Source: Bacteroidales bacterium | GTDB taxonomy: Bacteria; Bacteroidota; Bacteroidia; Bacteroidales; UBA1402 | Reading direction: 5' to 3' | Length of the DNA: 64,000 nucleotides | Assembly (NCBI GenBank): GCA_017464285.1 | Contig: JAFUDT010000009.1 | Location: 62,001-126,000, forward strand | Shown: positions 24,757-33,261 of the stretch, piece after piece | How the letters are laid out: each line of letters opens with the position of its first letter | How positions within the stretch are numbered: position 1 is the first letter of the stretch | Translations under genes and position numbers: made by a program | Notes under the pieces: generated by a model | What the model saw: only the letters and a program-made list of their open reading frames with translations | What the model was told of the DNA's origin: nothing | Database searches by the model: none

Positions 24757-27700
24757 ATGCAGGACCTTCAAGAATTGCATCGATCTGTCAAATATCTTCT
24801 CTGTATTTCCGTATTCCTTCTAACCACTTTACGGATAGAAGGGGCTCTAAACGATACCTCCGTATCTCCTGAATCCGCTTCGGAGCGCTTGTCGCAGTAT
24901 GTGCAGAACATCGAGACCTTCAACCGCATCCTGCCCCAGGAGAAGGTCTATCTCCATTTCGACAACACGGCCTATTACATAGGCGACACCCTGTGGTTTG
25001 CCGCCTACGTGGTCACGGCGCCCGACCACCGGCCCACGCCCCTGAGCCGAGTGCTGCACGTCCAGCTCATCACCCGCGAGGGCACCGTCATGGACACCAA
25101 GGTGCTCAAGATCGGGACGGACGGTCGCTGCCACGGGCAGTTTCCCCTCAAGGACGAATACGCCTCTGGCTACTACGAGGTGAGGGCCTACACCCTCTAC
25201 ATGCTCAACTTCGGCAACATCCAGTGGGACTACGAGAAGGAGGCGGCCGCCTTCTTCTTCAACGAGGAGTTCTGCCGGCGCTTCTACCAGGAGAGCGGCA
25301 CGGCCTTCTCGCGTGTCTTCCCCGTCTATCAGAAACCCCTCACCCCCGGCAACTGGAACGAGAAGACCATCCGCACCCGGCCCCGCCTGACGGGCACCCT
25401 GTCCGACTGGTGGGAGAGGGATCCCAAGCCTGTGCTCAAGTTCTATCCCGAGGGCGGGCACCTTGTCGAAGGCTTGGAGAGCCGCGTGGCTTTCGAGGTT
25501 TGCGACGCCGAAGGCAAGCCCCTCCAGGTAAAGGGTGAGATTGAAGGCCGTCGGGGTCGCACCCAGCAGGCACTCAGAAGCAATGCCCGGGGAAGGGGCG
25601 ATTTCTACTATACGCCCGAAAGGGGACAGCGCCGCCGCGCGGTCATCATGTGGGAGGGTAAGGAATACAAATACGACCTGCCCGAGCCGCTCTCCAAGGG
25701 ATACGTCATGAACGTGCGGGAGGACGACAAGACCCAGGGCAACACCCCGGGCAAGGTGCTACGTGTGAACGTGGTGGGCAGTGACTCCCTGCCCTCCGGC
25801 AGCCTGGGGCTCACGGTCGTCTGCCGCGGACAGCCCTACGTCTTCGAGGAACTCCGGACGGTACGCCAGAGTGACGGCACCCTGGCTGCCCGCATCGACA
25901 TCGACACGGACTTGCTGCCCGAGGGGGTGCAGCAGATCACCCTTTTCGATGCAAACGGGCAGATCCATGCCGAGCGCATGGCCTTCGTCGCCCATCCCGA
26001 AAGGCGCACGGCCTATTTTACGATAACGGGCATCAAAAGAACTGCCTATAAGGCTCATCAACGGGTGGCGCTGAATATATACATGACGAAGCGTTCACTC
26101 AAAGATGACAGTTTTCAGGCACTGGCCAACACTCCTTTTTCCTTGGCTGTGAACGATTATGAAACGCGGGAAGAGACCTCAACCGAAGAAAACATCCTCA
26201 GTCACTTGCTGTTGTCTTCCGACCTGTATGGTTGCATTGATGCTCCCACCGGCTATTTCAAGAATGGCTTAAAGAATGAGCATGAACTTGAGCTGCTCAT
26301 GCTCACCCAGGGCTGGCGGCGCTACGATTTCGAGGAGATGACCGGGCAGGGGAGCTTTGTCTATCGGTTCCGGCCCCAGCAGGGACTCACTGTGTCGGGG
26401 CAGGTATTCCCCTTGACCGGATCACGCGCCATGCGGCGCAGCAGGTTGCGCAACGGGACGGTGGAAGCGTTCTTGACTGTGGATTCCTTGATTATGGAGG
26501 GACAATCCCGGTTGAATGCCAAAGGGGAGTTCTCCTTTGATGTCCCGGATTTCGATGGGAGAGGACATCTCTACATTCGCCTCGGGATCACAAAAGACAG
26601 TGCTCAGGCCGACTATAATAAAAAAGACAATTTCTTGACCCGCTATCTTCGACAGGTTGCCGAATCAACAATAGAGAAAAGGACCTCTGAATTCTATTCC
26701 ATTACCGAATACAACGGACATCTGTTGGATGACTACCTGCCCGTCAAGGAAACCTGGCAGCCCCATGTCCGGCTGCTCTCATATTTTGAGACGCATCCCA
26801 AGGAATATCAACGCGACCAGACCCTGGCCGAAGACATGGGTATGACTGTGGCAGAAAAGGGAGTTGGAGACGAGGCCTACAGCTTGGAATTGAAGGATGT
26901 GGCTGTTGAAGGGAAGGTGCCATTGAGAACCATCGACCTGAGCCAGCCGGCCATCCGGCTTGATGCCTTCGATGAAATGAATCTTCAGCTTGATTTGGGG
27001 ATGTTCTACGGTCTGTTGACCAAATACAACCTCGACAAGAATGCCGTCATGCGACATGGAATAAGAGGGAAGGGAGATATCATCGACAACTACAACATGA
27101 TTCCGGAAAAATACGGACCGATTTTCGAAGATAATCTTGGAACGGATTACGATCCCAGTTTGATGATGGAACAAAGTTGGAATGACCATCCAAAAACAGA
27201 ATCAGGAATCATCCCAGACGAGGAGACGCTGGATGCTGAAACCCGGGCCATCACTTTGAACCGCTATCCGGGCATACGTGGCGAAGACCAAAGTTATTAC
27301 TTGCAGCGATATATGAAGTTCTCTTCTGCTGCGGAGATGAATGTCAATCTGTTTCGGGTTCCGGACAGTATTTCCTACATCAGACTGCCTTATTTTGAAC
27401 GACTCCGCCAGATTTCCATCTACAACGACAAGACCGACAGGCGGATTGTGGACATCAGCGAACTGAGGGACACCTATTCGAGCCATTACACGGTCCATAA
27501 CGAGTATTTTCAAGACGAGACAAGACAAAATCCTGTTTACCGAGGCCGCCATCTGCATTTCCAGGGTTATTCCAAGCCGGCCGAGTTTTACAGTCCCGAC
27601 TATAGCCGGATGGATCTCAAGGAACCGCCCAAGGACTATCGTCGCACGCTCTACTGGAACCCGGATGTCCGCACCGACAGCCAGGGTCGTGCCCACATAG

Positions 27701-27789
27701 AGTTTTACAACAACTCCACTGCCCGCCATCTGGTCATCTCGGCCGAAGGCCTCACCCCCGATGGGCAGCCGGTGGTGTTGAAACAATAG
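24757..27789 (+). CDS. MG2-domain (alpha-2-macroglobulin-like) giant exported protein
   Basis: A 1010-residue exported protein. A signal peptide at about 12-31 is followed by an MG2-like domain (EKVYLHFDNTAYYIGDTLWF, about residues 60-150), then macroglobulin-type beta domains (KFYPEGGHLVEGLESRVAFE), the family block LMLTQGWRRYDFEEM (about 515), and a carboxypeptidase-regulatory-like domain (LTVSGQVFPLTGS). It ends in a conserved terminal domain (RRTLYWNPDVRTDSQG...GQPVVLKQ). Proteins of this kind are common in Bacteroidetes; their molecular role is not established. No thioester motif of true macroglobulins is seen. Composition is mosaic: the first 100 bases are AT-rich, about 24870-26020 is very GC-rich, and the remainder is intermediate. 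Two paralogous tails lie upstream. Confidence 0.8.
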   Translation: MQDLQELHRSVKYLLCISVFLLTTLRIEGALNDTSVSPESASERLSQYVQNIETFNRILPQEKVYLHFDNTAYYIGDTLWFAAYVVTAPDHRPTPLSRVLHVQLITREGTVMDTKVLKIGTDGRCHGQFPLKDEYASGYYEVRAYTLYMLNFGNIQWDYEKEAAAFFFNEEFCRRFYQESGTAFSRVFPVYQKPLTPGNWNEKTIRTRPRLTGTLSDWWERDPKPVLKFYPEGGHLVEGLESRVAFEVCDAEGKPLQVKGEIEGRRGRTQQALRSNARGRGDFYYTPERGQRRRAVIMWEGKEYKYDLPEPLSKGYVMNVREDDKTQGNTPGKVLRVNVVGSDSLPSGSLGLTVVCRGQPYVFEELRTVRQSDGTLAARIDIDTDLLPEGVQQITLFDANGQIHAERMAFVAHPERRTAYFTITGIKRTAYKAHQRVALNIYMTKRSLKDDSFQALANTPFSLAVNDYETREETSTEENILSHLLLSSDLYGCIDAPTGYFKNGLKNEHELELLMLTQGWRRYDFEEMTGQGSFVYRFRPQQGLTVSGQVFPLTGSRAMRRSRLRNGTVEAFLTVDSLIMEGQSRLNAKGEFSFDVPDFDGRGHLYIRLGITKDSAQADYNKKDNFLTRYLRQVAESTIEKRTSEFYSITEYNGHLLDDYLPVKETWQPHVRLLSYFETHPKEYQRDQTLAEDMGMTVAEKGVGDEAYSLELKDVAVEGKVPLRTIDLSQPAIRLDAFDEMNLQLDLGMFYGLLTKYNLDKNAVMRHGIRGKGDIIDNYNMIPEKYGPIFEDNLGTDYDPSLMMEQSWNDHPKTESGIIPDEETLDAETRAITLNRYPGIRGEDQSYYLQRYMKFSSAAEMNVNLFRVPDSISYIRLPYFERLRQISIYNDKTDRRIVDISELRDTYSSHYTVHNEYFQDETRQNPVYRGRHLHFQGYSKPAEFYSPDYSRMDLKEPPKDYRRTLYWNPDVRTDSQGRAHIEFYNNSTARHLVISAEGLTPDGQPVVLKQ

Positions 27790-27791
27790 CT

Positions 27792-27897
27792 GTTTACACT
27801 ACCTTTCGCGCCGCTTCGCAGCGCAGGAGATAGGTCGCACCTCGGTTTACACTACCTTTCGCGCCGCTTCGCAGCGCAGGAGGCAGGTCACACCTCG
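27792..27897 (+). repeat. 53-bp tandem direct repeat (two copies)
   Basis: Copies at 27792-27844 and 27845-27897 differ at three positions. Each begins GTTTACACTACCTTTC and contains the near-palindrome GCGCCGCTTCGCAGCGC. The first 15 bases recur at 28021-28035 inside the tRNA-Arg promoter, where the sequence continues with G instead of C and so forms the intact -7 box TACCTTTG. Confidence 0.9.
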
Positions 27898-27902
27898 CCA
27901 AC

Positions 27903-28014
27903 GCAAACTTTGACAGTTTGCATTACGGTCTTTACGTCCCGCGCCCTTACCAAAGCAAGCTTTGGACGGTCGCAGACCGTAAAGCCCTGCAATCGCAAAA
28001 ATAATTTGCGATTG
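27903..28014. repeat. Cluster of nested inverted repeats
   Basis: Four perfect palindromic pairs in about 110 bases: GCAAACT/AGTTTGC (27903-27921), CCAAAGC/GCTTTGG (27950-27965), ACGGTC/GACCGT (27966-27980) and CAATCGCAAA/TTTGCGATTG (27990-28014). In addition TTACGGTCT (27923-27931) pairs with AGACCGTAA (27974-27982), enclosing two of them. No protein-coding frame explains this segment. The last arm contains the TTTG of the tRNA-Arg promoter. Confidence 0.8.
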
Positions 28015-28036
28015 GGCTCGGTTTACACTACCTTTG
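28005..28036 (+). promoter_or_regulatory. Consensus promoter of tRNA-Arg
   Basis: TTTG (28005-28008), exactly 20 bases, TACCTTTG (28029-28036). The tRNA begins 13 bases after the -7 box. Confidence 0.8.
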
Positions 28037-28048
28037 TCCCCCAGAAGG

Positions 28049-28122
28049 GGACCGGTAGCTCAGCTGGATAGAGCAACAGCCTTCTAAGCTGTAGGTCTTG
28101 GGTTCGAATCCCAACCGGTTCA
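28049..28122 (+). tRNA. tRNA-Arg (anticodon TCT)
   Basis: Acceptor GGACCGG/CCGGTTC (one G-U pair), D arm GCTCAGCTGGATAGAGC, anticodon stem ACAGC/GCTGT with loop CTTCTAA giving TCT, T arm TTGGG-TTCGAAT-CCCAA, discriminator A. CCA is not encoded. Confidence 0.95.
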
Positions 28123-28130
28123 CGATAAAG

Positions 28131-28167
28131 AAAGGCCAATATGCTGGTTTGTGGCATATTGGCCTTT
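28131..28167. terminator. Bidirectional hairpin terminator
   Basis: AAAGGCCAATATGC (28131-28144) and GCATATTGGCCTTT (28154-28167) pair perfectly over 14 bp. It serves the tRNA-Arg on plus and the GH105 gene, which ends at 28189, on minus. T-tails are short. Confidence 0.7.
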
Positions 28168-28188
28168 GTCGTTATAGCGTGTACGGGC

Positions 28189-29508
28189 TTATTTCCGGCG
28201 CATCATCAGGCGTTCGTATTCGCAGGCGGCCATGGTGAAGGAGCCGATGGCTTTGCCTTCGTTCTGGGTGATACCCGTGTCACCGCCGCAGAGATAGTAA
28301 TTGGCCGTGCCGGTCCGACCCGGGTTCCTGGCCGGTCCCAAGCCTGCCGAAGCACACGACTGGATGATGCTGATGCTGCCGTCGGGGTTGGGGCGGATGA
28401 AATTGTCCAACAGGCCCTGCCAGGCCTTGGTGGCCACGGGAAGATAGGTCTTTTCATCGAGCAGGCCCAGCCGGAGACCTTTCAGATAGGCATAGGTGAA
28501 CATGCCCGAAGCCGACGATTCCAGGTAGTTGGGGGCTGTGCCGATGTTATAGCGGCGGCCGCCCGACAGGTCGCCGATGCCGTCGCCGGTCATGTTTTCG
28601 TCATATTGCAACAGCTGATACCAGCTGCCGCTCTCGCTCTGCCGGCGGGCCAGCCCCTGGGCTACCTGGCGGAAAATCTTGACCAGTGCTTTGTAGTCGG
28701 GATGATCTTGGGGCATCACCTCCAGCACATCGGCCAGGGCGGCGAAGTACCAGCCGCAGCCACGGGCCCAAAATTCCTTGGAACAGCCCAGATGGGGGCC
28801 TTTCTGGTTGGCCCAGAAGGAGTTGGGATCGGTCGGGTTGGCCGACCAGGCATGGTAGTTGAGCTGTTTTTTCTTGTCCCAGGTGTAGCGGTGGATGGTC
28901 TTGAACTGCAGGGCTATGTCTGCCCAGCCGGCATTGTCGCCGCTCTCGCCGAAGGTGGCCTCCCAACCGGCCAGGAAGGCGGCTCCCATGTAGAGGCCGT
29001 CGAGCCACATCTGGTCGGGGTATTTCCCTTTGTGGATGAATCCGCCGGCCCCGGGTAGCGGTGCCTGGATGCGGGTATGCTGGGTTTTCAGTTTGCGGTA
29101 CATGTAGGTGGCTGCTTCCTTGTACTTGGCCGCCGAGGCGATATCGCCTTTTTCCAGGCTGACACTGTAGAGATCGAAAAAGATCTTGCCGGCGTTGATG
29201 GCATCGATGTCGTTGTCGCCGATGCGGACGGGTCGATCGGCATCGCCGGTGAGCTGGCGGTCGGCATAGGCCTTGACCTGTTGCCAGTAGCCGTCCTGGT
29301 CGGGATAGAGACGGTAGGTGGCCAGTACGCTTTTGGCCACCAACCCGGGCACATAGCTGAAGTCGGCCGTGGCCAGGGTGGAGTGGTTGCGGTTGTTGGT
29401 GAAGTCCTGCAGGCTCAGCGATTCGACCATCTGACGCGAATAGGGCAACTGGGCTGTGGCAGCCGTCGCAAGCAGGGCACTCATGGCAAGAAGCAGACAA
29501 CGTTTCAT
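28189..29508 (-). CDS. GH105 unsaturated rhamnogalacturonyl/glucuronyl hydrolase
   Basis: A 439-residue exported enzyme: signal peptide (cleavage after ATAQ), then the (alpha/alpha)6 barrel of GH88/GH105. The catalytic aspartate is expected in MWLDGLYMGAAF, and YHAW, FWARGCGWYFAALAD and SSASGMFTYA are typical for the YteR-like group. It removes the 4,5-unsaturated uronic acid from oligosaccharides left by pectin or other polysaccharide lyases, in the periplasm. No lyase, SusC or SusD gene is adjacent, so it is not in an obvious polysaccharide-utilisation locus. The gene is GC-rich. Confidence 0.87.
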   Translation of the reverse strand: MKRCLLLAMSALLATAATAQLPYSRQMVESLSLQDFTNNRNHSTLATADFSYVPGLVAKSVLATYRLYPDQDGYWQQVKAYADRQLTGDADRPVRIGDNDIDAINAGKIFFDLYSVSLEKGDIASAAKYKEAATYMYRKLKTQHTRIQAPLPGAGGFIHKGKYPDQMWLDGLYMGAAFLAGWEATFGESGDNAGWADIALQFKTIHRYTWDKKKQLNYHAWSANPTDPNSFWANQKGPHLGCSKEFWARGCGWYFAALADVLEVMPQDHPDYKALVKIFRQVAQGLARRQSESGSWYQLLQYDENMTGDGIGDLSGGRRYNIGTAPNYLESSASGMFTYAYLKGLRLGLLDEKTYLPVATKAWQGLLDNFIRPNPDGSISIIQSCASAGLGPARNPGRTGTANYYLCGGDTGITQNEGKAIGSFTMAACEYERLMMRRK

Positions 29509-29563
29509 AGGGCTGTAAATGTTAGATTGTCGGATTGATGCCGTAAAAGTAGCGAAAAAAGAG

Positions 29564-29571
29564 TAACTTTG
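29564..29571 (+). promoter_or_regulatory. -7 element of fabD
   Basis: TAACTTTG, 23 bases before the fabD ATG. No TTTG is present at the usual upstream distance. Confidence 0.5.
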
Positions 29572-29594
29572 CGTCGTATTTAAAACAATTAATC

Positions 29595-30458
29595 ATGAAA
29601 GCTTATGTTTTTCCCGGACAGGGAGCCCAGTTTACGGGAATGGGCAAAGATCTTTACGACAGCTCAGCCGAAGCCAAGGCGCTTTTTGAAAAAGCCAACC
29701 AGATACTGGGATTCAGTATTACCGACCTGATGTTTGCCGGCACCGCCGAAGACCTTCGACAGACGAAGGTGACCCAGCCGGCTGTCTTCCTCCATTCAGT
29801 AATTTCGGCCAAGACCTTGGGCAAGGAGTTTATGCCCGATATGACTGCCGGTCATTCGCTGGGTGAATTCTCCGCGCTGACCGCAGCCGGCGCCCTCACT
29901 TTCGAGGATGGCCTCACCTTGGTCTCCAAGCGCGCCATGGCCATGCAGAAGGCCTGCGAGTTGAATCCTTCGACCATGGCTGCCGTGTTGGGGCTCAAGG
30001 ACGAAGTGGTGGAAGAAATTTGTGCTTCCATCAGCGATGAAATCGTGGTGGCTGCCAATTATAACTGCCCCGGGCAGATAGTCATTTCCGGAACGAAGGC
30101 CGGTATCGAGGCCGCCGGAGAAAAGATGAAGGCTGCCGGTGCCAAGCGGGTGCTGCCTCTGAGCGTGGGCGGTGCTTTCCATTCTCCGCTCATGGAACCG
30201 GCCCGTGTCGAACTGGCTGCCGCAATCGAGGCCACCGTCATTTCCAAGCCGGTTTGTCCTGTCTTCCAGAATGTCGATGCCCAGCCCTATACCGATCCGG
30301 CCAAAATCAAGGCCAATCTGGTGGCCCAGCTCACCTCGCCCGTCCGTTGGACGCAGACCGTCAAGAATATGATGGCCGCCGGCGCCGAGGAGTTTGTCGA
30401 ACTGGGTCCCGGCACCGTGTTGACCGGCCTGATTGCCAAGATCAAGGCCAGTTGCTAA
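29595..30458 (+). CDS. fabD: Malonyl-CoA:ACP transacylase
   Basis: A 287-residue enzyme moving malonyl from CoA to acyl carrier protein, the entry step for fatty acid elongation. VFPGQGAQFTGMG opens the alpha/beta-hydrolase core, the nucleophile is Ser88 in GHSLGEF, the catalytic histidine is in GGAFHSPLM, and the ending FVELGPGTVLTGLIAKI is typical. It stands apart from other fab genes here and is followed 7 bp later by a GH13 gene. Confidence 0.96.
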   Translation: MKAYVFPGQGAQFTGMGKDLYDSSAEAKALFEKANQILGFSITDLMFAGTAEDLRQTKVTQPAVFLHSVISAKTLGKEFMPDMTAGHSLGEFSALTAAGALTFEDGLTLVSKRAMAMQKACELNPSTMAAVLGLKDEVVEEICASISDEIVVAANYNCPGQIVISGTKAGIEAAGEKMKAAGAKRVLPLSVGGAFHSPLMEPARVELAAAIEATVISKPVCPVFQNVDAQPYTDPAKIKANLVAQLTSPVRWTQTVKNMMAAGAEEFVELGPGTVLTGLIAKIKASC

Positions 30459-30465
30459 GGGACGG

Positions 30466-32151
30466 ATGTCCAAGATAGTCATATATCAGGTATTTCCCCG
30501 GTATTTCGGCAATTGTGAGGGTCGCAACCTCCCTGGCGGAACGATAGAGGAGAACGGGGTGGGAAAGTTTAAGGACTTTTCCACCCGTGCCTTGTCGGCC
30601 ATCCGTCAGATGGGCGTGACACACATCTGGCACACGGGGGTGCTGGAGCATGCCACCCAGACCGACTATACGGCTTTCGGCATCGCTGCCGACCATCCGG
30701 CCGTGGTCAAGGGTCGGGCCGGCTCTCCCTATGCTGTCAAGGACTATTACGACGTCGATCCCGATCTGGCCGTCTCAGTGCCCGACCGGCTCAAGGAGTT
30801 CAAGTTGCTGGTTGGCCGTACGCATCGGGCCGGCATGAAGGTGATCATTGACTTCGTGCCCAACCATCTGGCCCGCCGCTACCATTCCGATGTGGCCCGG
30901 GTGCCCGATTTCGGCCAGGACGACGATGTCAACGTCGCGTTTTCTCCCCGTAACAATTTCTATTATCTTCCCGGCGAGGCCTTCCGCCCCCAGTTCGACC
31001 GGCAAGGGACGGCTGCGGCCCCCTACGAGGAGTATCCGGCCAAAGTCACCGGCAACGACTGCTTTACGGCCAGTCCTTCGGTGAGCGACTGGTATGAGAC
31101 AGTCAAACTCAACTACGGGCTGGACTATCAGGGCGGTCGTACCGAGCATTTCAGCCCGGTGCCTGACACCTGGGAGAAAATGTTGCACATATTGGACTAC
31201 TGGGCCGGTTTCGGGGTGGACGGCTTCCGTTGCGACATGGCCGAGATGGTGCCCCCGGCTTTCTGGCGCTGGGTCATTGCCAAAGTCCGCCAAAAGCACA
31301 AATCGCTCCTTTTCATCGGGGAAGTTTACAATCCGGGCTTGTACCGCACTTACATGGAGGCTGGTTTCGACTATCTCTACGACAAGGTGGGGCTTTACGA
31401 TACGCTCAAATCCGTGACCCGCGGCTATGCCCCGGCCTTTGCCATCACCAGTTGCTGGCAGCGTCTGGGCGATCTGCAGGACCGGATGCTGAATTTTCTG
31501 GAAAACCATGATGAGCAGCGCATAGCCTCTCCCTTTTTTGCCGGCGACCCTTGGAAAGCCATTCCTGCCTTGATAGTCTCGGTCTGCCTGCGAAACAATC
31601 CTTTCATGCTTTATGCCGGCCAGGAACTTGGAGAGACGGGTATGTATGCCGAAGGCTTCAGCGGGGAGGACGGACGAAGCACAATATTCGACTATTGGCG
31701 GCTTGACTCGCTGGCCGGGTGGAACAATCATGGCAAGTTTGATGGGGCCGGTCTTTCGTCACAGGCCCGGGAATTGCAGGCCTTCTACCGCAAACTCTTG
31801 CAGCTTTGTCAGTCCGAGCCGGCGCTCTCACAGGGGCTGTTTTTCGACTTGATGTATGTCAACGGTAACCAGCCTTATTTCGATTTGGCCCGGCAGTATG
31901 CCTTTCTGCGACGTTCGGAGCATGCGCTGCTGCTGATTGTGGTGAATTTCGACGAGCAGCCCCGGTTGCTGCATGTCAACATCCCGGCACATGCTTTCGA
32001 GTATCTCCGACTGGAGGAGTCTCCCTCTCGAACAGCCCGGGAACTGCTCACAGATGAGACTCGTACGCTACCGCTGGAACCCGACGGCTTTGTCTCGCTG
32101 CATGTGGCCGGAAACAGGGGCTGCATCTGGAAATTTGAGCTGGAAAAATAA
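30466..32151 (+). CDS. GH13 alpha-amylase-family protein
   Basis: A 561-residue cytoplasmic protein without signal peptide. Start chosen at ATG 30466, just after the fabD stop; an upstream frame opening lies inside fabD. GH13 conserved regions are visible: VIIDFVPNH (region I), GVDGFRCDMAEM (region II with nucleophile Asp), FIGEVYNP (region III with acid/base Glu) and FLENHDEQR (region IV). It acts on alpha-glucans; the exact specificity cannot be read. The spacing to fabD suggests co-transcription although the pathways differ. Confidence 0.88.
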   Translation: MSKIVIYQVFPRYFGNCEGRNLPGGTIEENGVGKFKDFSTRALSAIRQMGVTHIWHTGVLEHATQTDYTAFGIAADHPAVVKGRAGSPYAVKDYYDVDPDLAVSVPDRLKEFKLLVGRTHRAGMKVIIDFVPNHLARRYHSDVARVPDFGQDDDVNVAFSPRNNFYYLPGEAFRPQFDRQGTAAAPYEEYPAKVTGNDCFTASPSVSDWYETVKLNYGLDYQGGRTEHFSPVPDTWEKMLHILDYWAGFGVDGFRCDMAEMVPPAFWRWVIAKVRQKHKSLLFIGEVYNPGLYRTYMEAGFDYLYDKVGLYDTLKSVTRGYAPAFAITSCWQRLGDLQDRMLNFLENHDEQRIASPFFAGDPWKAIPALIVSVCLRNNPFMLYAGQELGETGMYAEGFSGEDGRSTIFDYWRLDSLAGWNNHGKFDGAGLSSQARELQAFYRKLLQLCQSEPALSQGLFFDLMYVNGNQPYFDLARQYAFLRRSEHALLLIVVNFDEQPRLLHVNIPAHAFEYLRLEESPSRTARELLTDETRTLPLEPDGFVSLHVAGNRGCIWKFELEK

Positions 32152-32187
32152 TCAGGATATATACTCTTGCATACAGAAAAAAAATCC

Positions 32188-32195
32188 TACCTTTG
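32188..32195 (+). promoter_or_regulatory. -7 element of prs
   Basis: TACCTTTG, with CTTG 18 bases upstream as a partial -33. An alternative upstream start codon at 32193 overlaps this box, which supports the prs start at 32223. Confidence 0.6.
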
Positions 32196-32222
32196 TGTGC
32201 AAAACAAAAAAGAAATCCTGAT

Positions 32223-33158
32223 ATGTTAGAAGGTCCTATCAAAGTCTTTTCGGGCACTAATTCCCAGTACCTTGCCGAAAAGATTTGCGCGGCATTGGAG
32301 TGTCCCTTGGGAAAAATGAATATCCAGCATTTTGCCGACGGTGAGTTCTCTGTTTCTTATGAGGAATCGATACGAGGAAAATATGTTTTTTTGGTACAGT
32401 CCACTTTCCCGAATTCCGACAATCTGATGGAACTTCTGCTGATGATTGACGCCGCCAAGCGTGCGTCGGCCGGAAAGATTATCGCGGTCATCCCTTATTT
32501 CGGTTGGGCACGTCAGGACCGCAAGGACAAACCCCGTGTTTCCATCGGAGCCAAACTCATTGCCGACCTGCTGTCGGTGGCAGGAATTGACCGTTTGATA
32601 ACGATGGATCTCCATGCTGATCAGATTCAGGGTTTCTTTGATGTCCCCGTTGATCACCTGTATGCGTCTACTATTTTTCTGCCGTATATCAAATCTTTGA
32701 AAATTAAAGATTTGTGTATAGCTACTCCGGATGTCGGAGGCTCGAAACGAGCCAACTCCTATGCTAAATATCTGGGAGTGCCCCTGGTTCTTTGTTATAA
32801 GTCGCGCAATAAGCCCAATGAGGTCGGAGAGATGCGTCTTATCGGTGAAGTGGAGGGTAAAAATGTACTGTTGGTCGATGACATGGTCGATACGGCCGGC
32901 ACATTGACCAAGGCCGCCAATCTGATGCTCGAAAACGGCGCTAATTCGGTCAGAGGCATCGCTTCTCACTGTGTCATGTCGGGTGATGCCTGCCGGCGGG
33001 TAGAAGAATCTGCGCTGACTGAGATGATTTTCACCGACAGTATCCCTTTCAACAAGGACTGTTCCAAAGTGAAGATTCTCAGTATTGCTGAAATGTTTGC
33101 CGATACTATCCAGCGAGTTTACGACAATCGCTCCATTTCATCGCAGTATTTGCTATAG
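32223..33158 (+). CDS. prs: Ribose-phosphate pyrophosphokinase
   Basis: A 311-residue enzyme making PRPP from ribose 5-phosphate and ATP for nucleotide, histidine and tryptophan synthesis. KVFSGTNSQYLAEKI opens the protein; FGWARQDRKDKPRVSIGAKL holds the flexible-loop region, MDLHADQIQGFFDVPVDHL the metal/ATP site, and LLVDDMVDTAGTLTKA the PRPP-binding motif. It is flanked by its own promoter and a hairpin terminator. Confidence 0.96.
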   Translation: MLEGPIKVFSGTNSQYLAEKICAALECPLGKMNIQHFADGEFSVSYEESIRGKYVFLVQSTFPNSDNLMELLLMIDAAKRASAGKIIAVIPYFGWARQDRKDKPRVSIGAKLIADLLSVAGIDRLITMDLHADQIQGFFDVPVDHLYASTIFLPYIKSLKIKDLCIATPDVGGSKRANSYAKYLGVPLVLCYKSRNKPNEVGEMRLIGEVEGKNVLLVDDMVDTAGTLTKAANLMLENGANSVRGIASHCVMSGDACRRVEESALTEMIFTDSIPFNKDCSKVKILSIAEMFADTIQRVYDNRSISSQYLL

Positions 33159-33202
33159 CTTTCAGACCGTTGTCAGAACGGTCTGCCCGATAAATAAAAT
33201 AA

Positions 33203-33238
33203 AAAACGTGCTGTCAGCTTTTGCGGGCAGCACGTTTT
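33203..33238. terminator. Bidirectional terminator between prs and glyS
   Basis: AAAACGTGCTG (33203-33213) pairs perfectly with CAGCACGTTTT (33228-33238), giving T-rich tails in both directions. A second perfect 9-bp hairpin, CAGACCGTT/AACGGTCTG (33163-33185), lies just upstream without a T-run. Confidence 0.75.
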
Positions 33239-33261
33239 CTCTTTGAGCGGACCCTGAGGGA

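Noticed and set aside
27792..28014. CRISPR array
   Set aside because: The two 53-bp repeats are directly adjacent with no spacers, and no cas gene is present.
21846..28122. Integrative element inserted at tRNA-Arg
   Set aside because: No integrase, relaxase or transposase is visible. The variable region lies on the 5' side of the tRNA and I found no copy of the tRNA 3' end at the other boundary.
28189..32151. Polysaccharide utilisation locus
   Set aside because: GH105 and GH13 enzymes are separated by fabD on the other strand, and there is no SusC/SusD pair, lyase or sensor.
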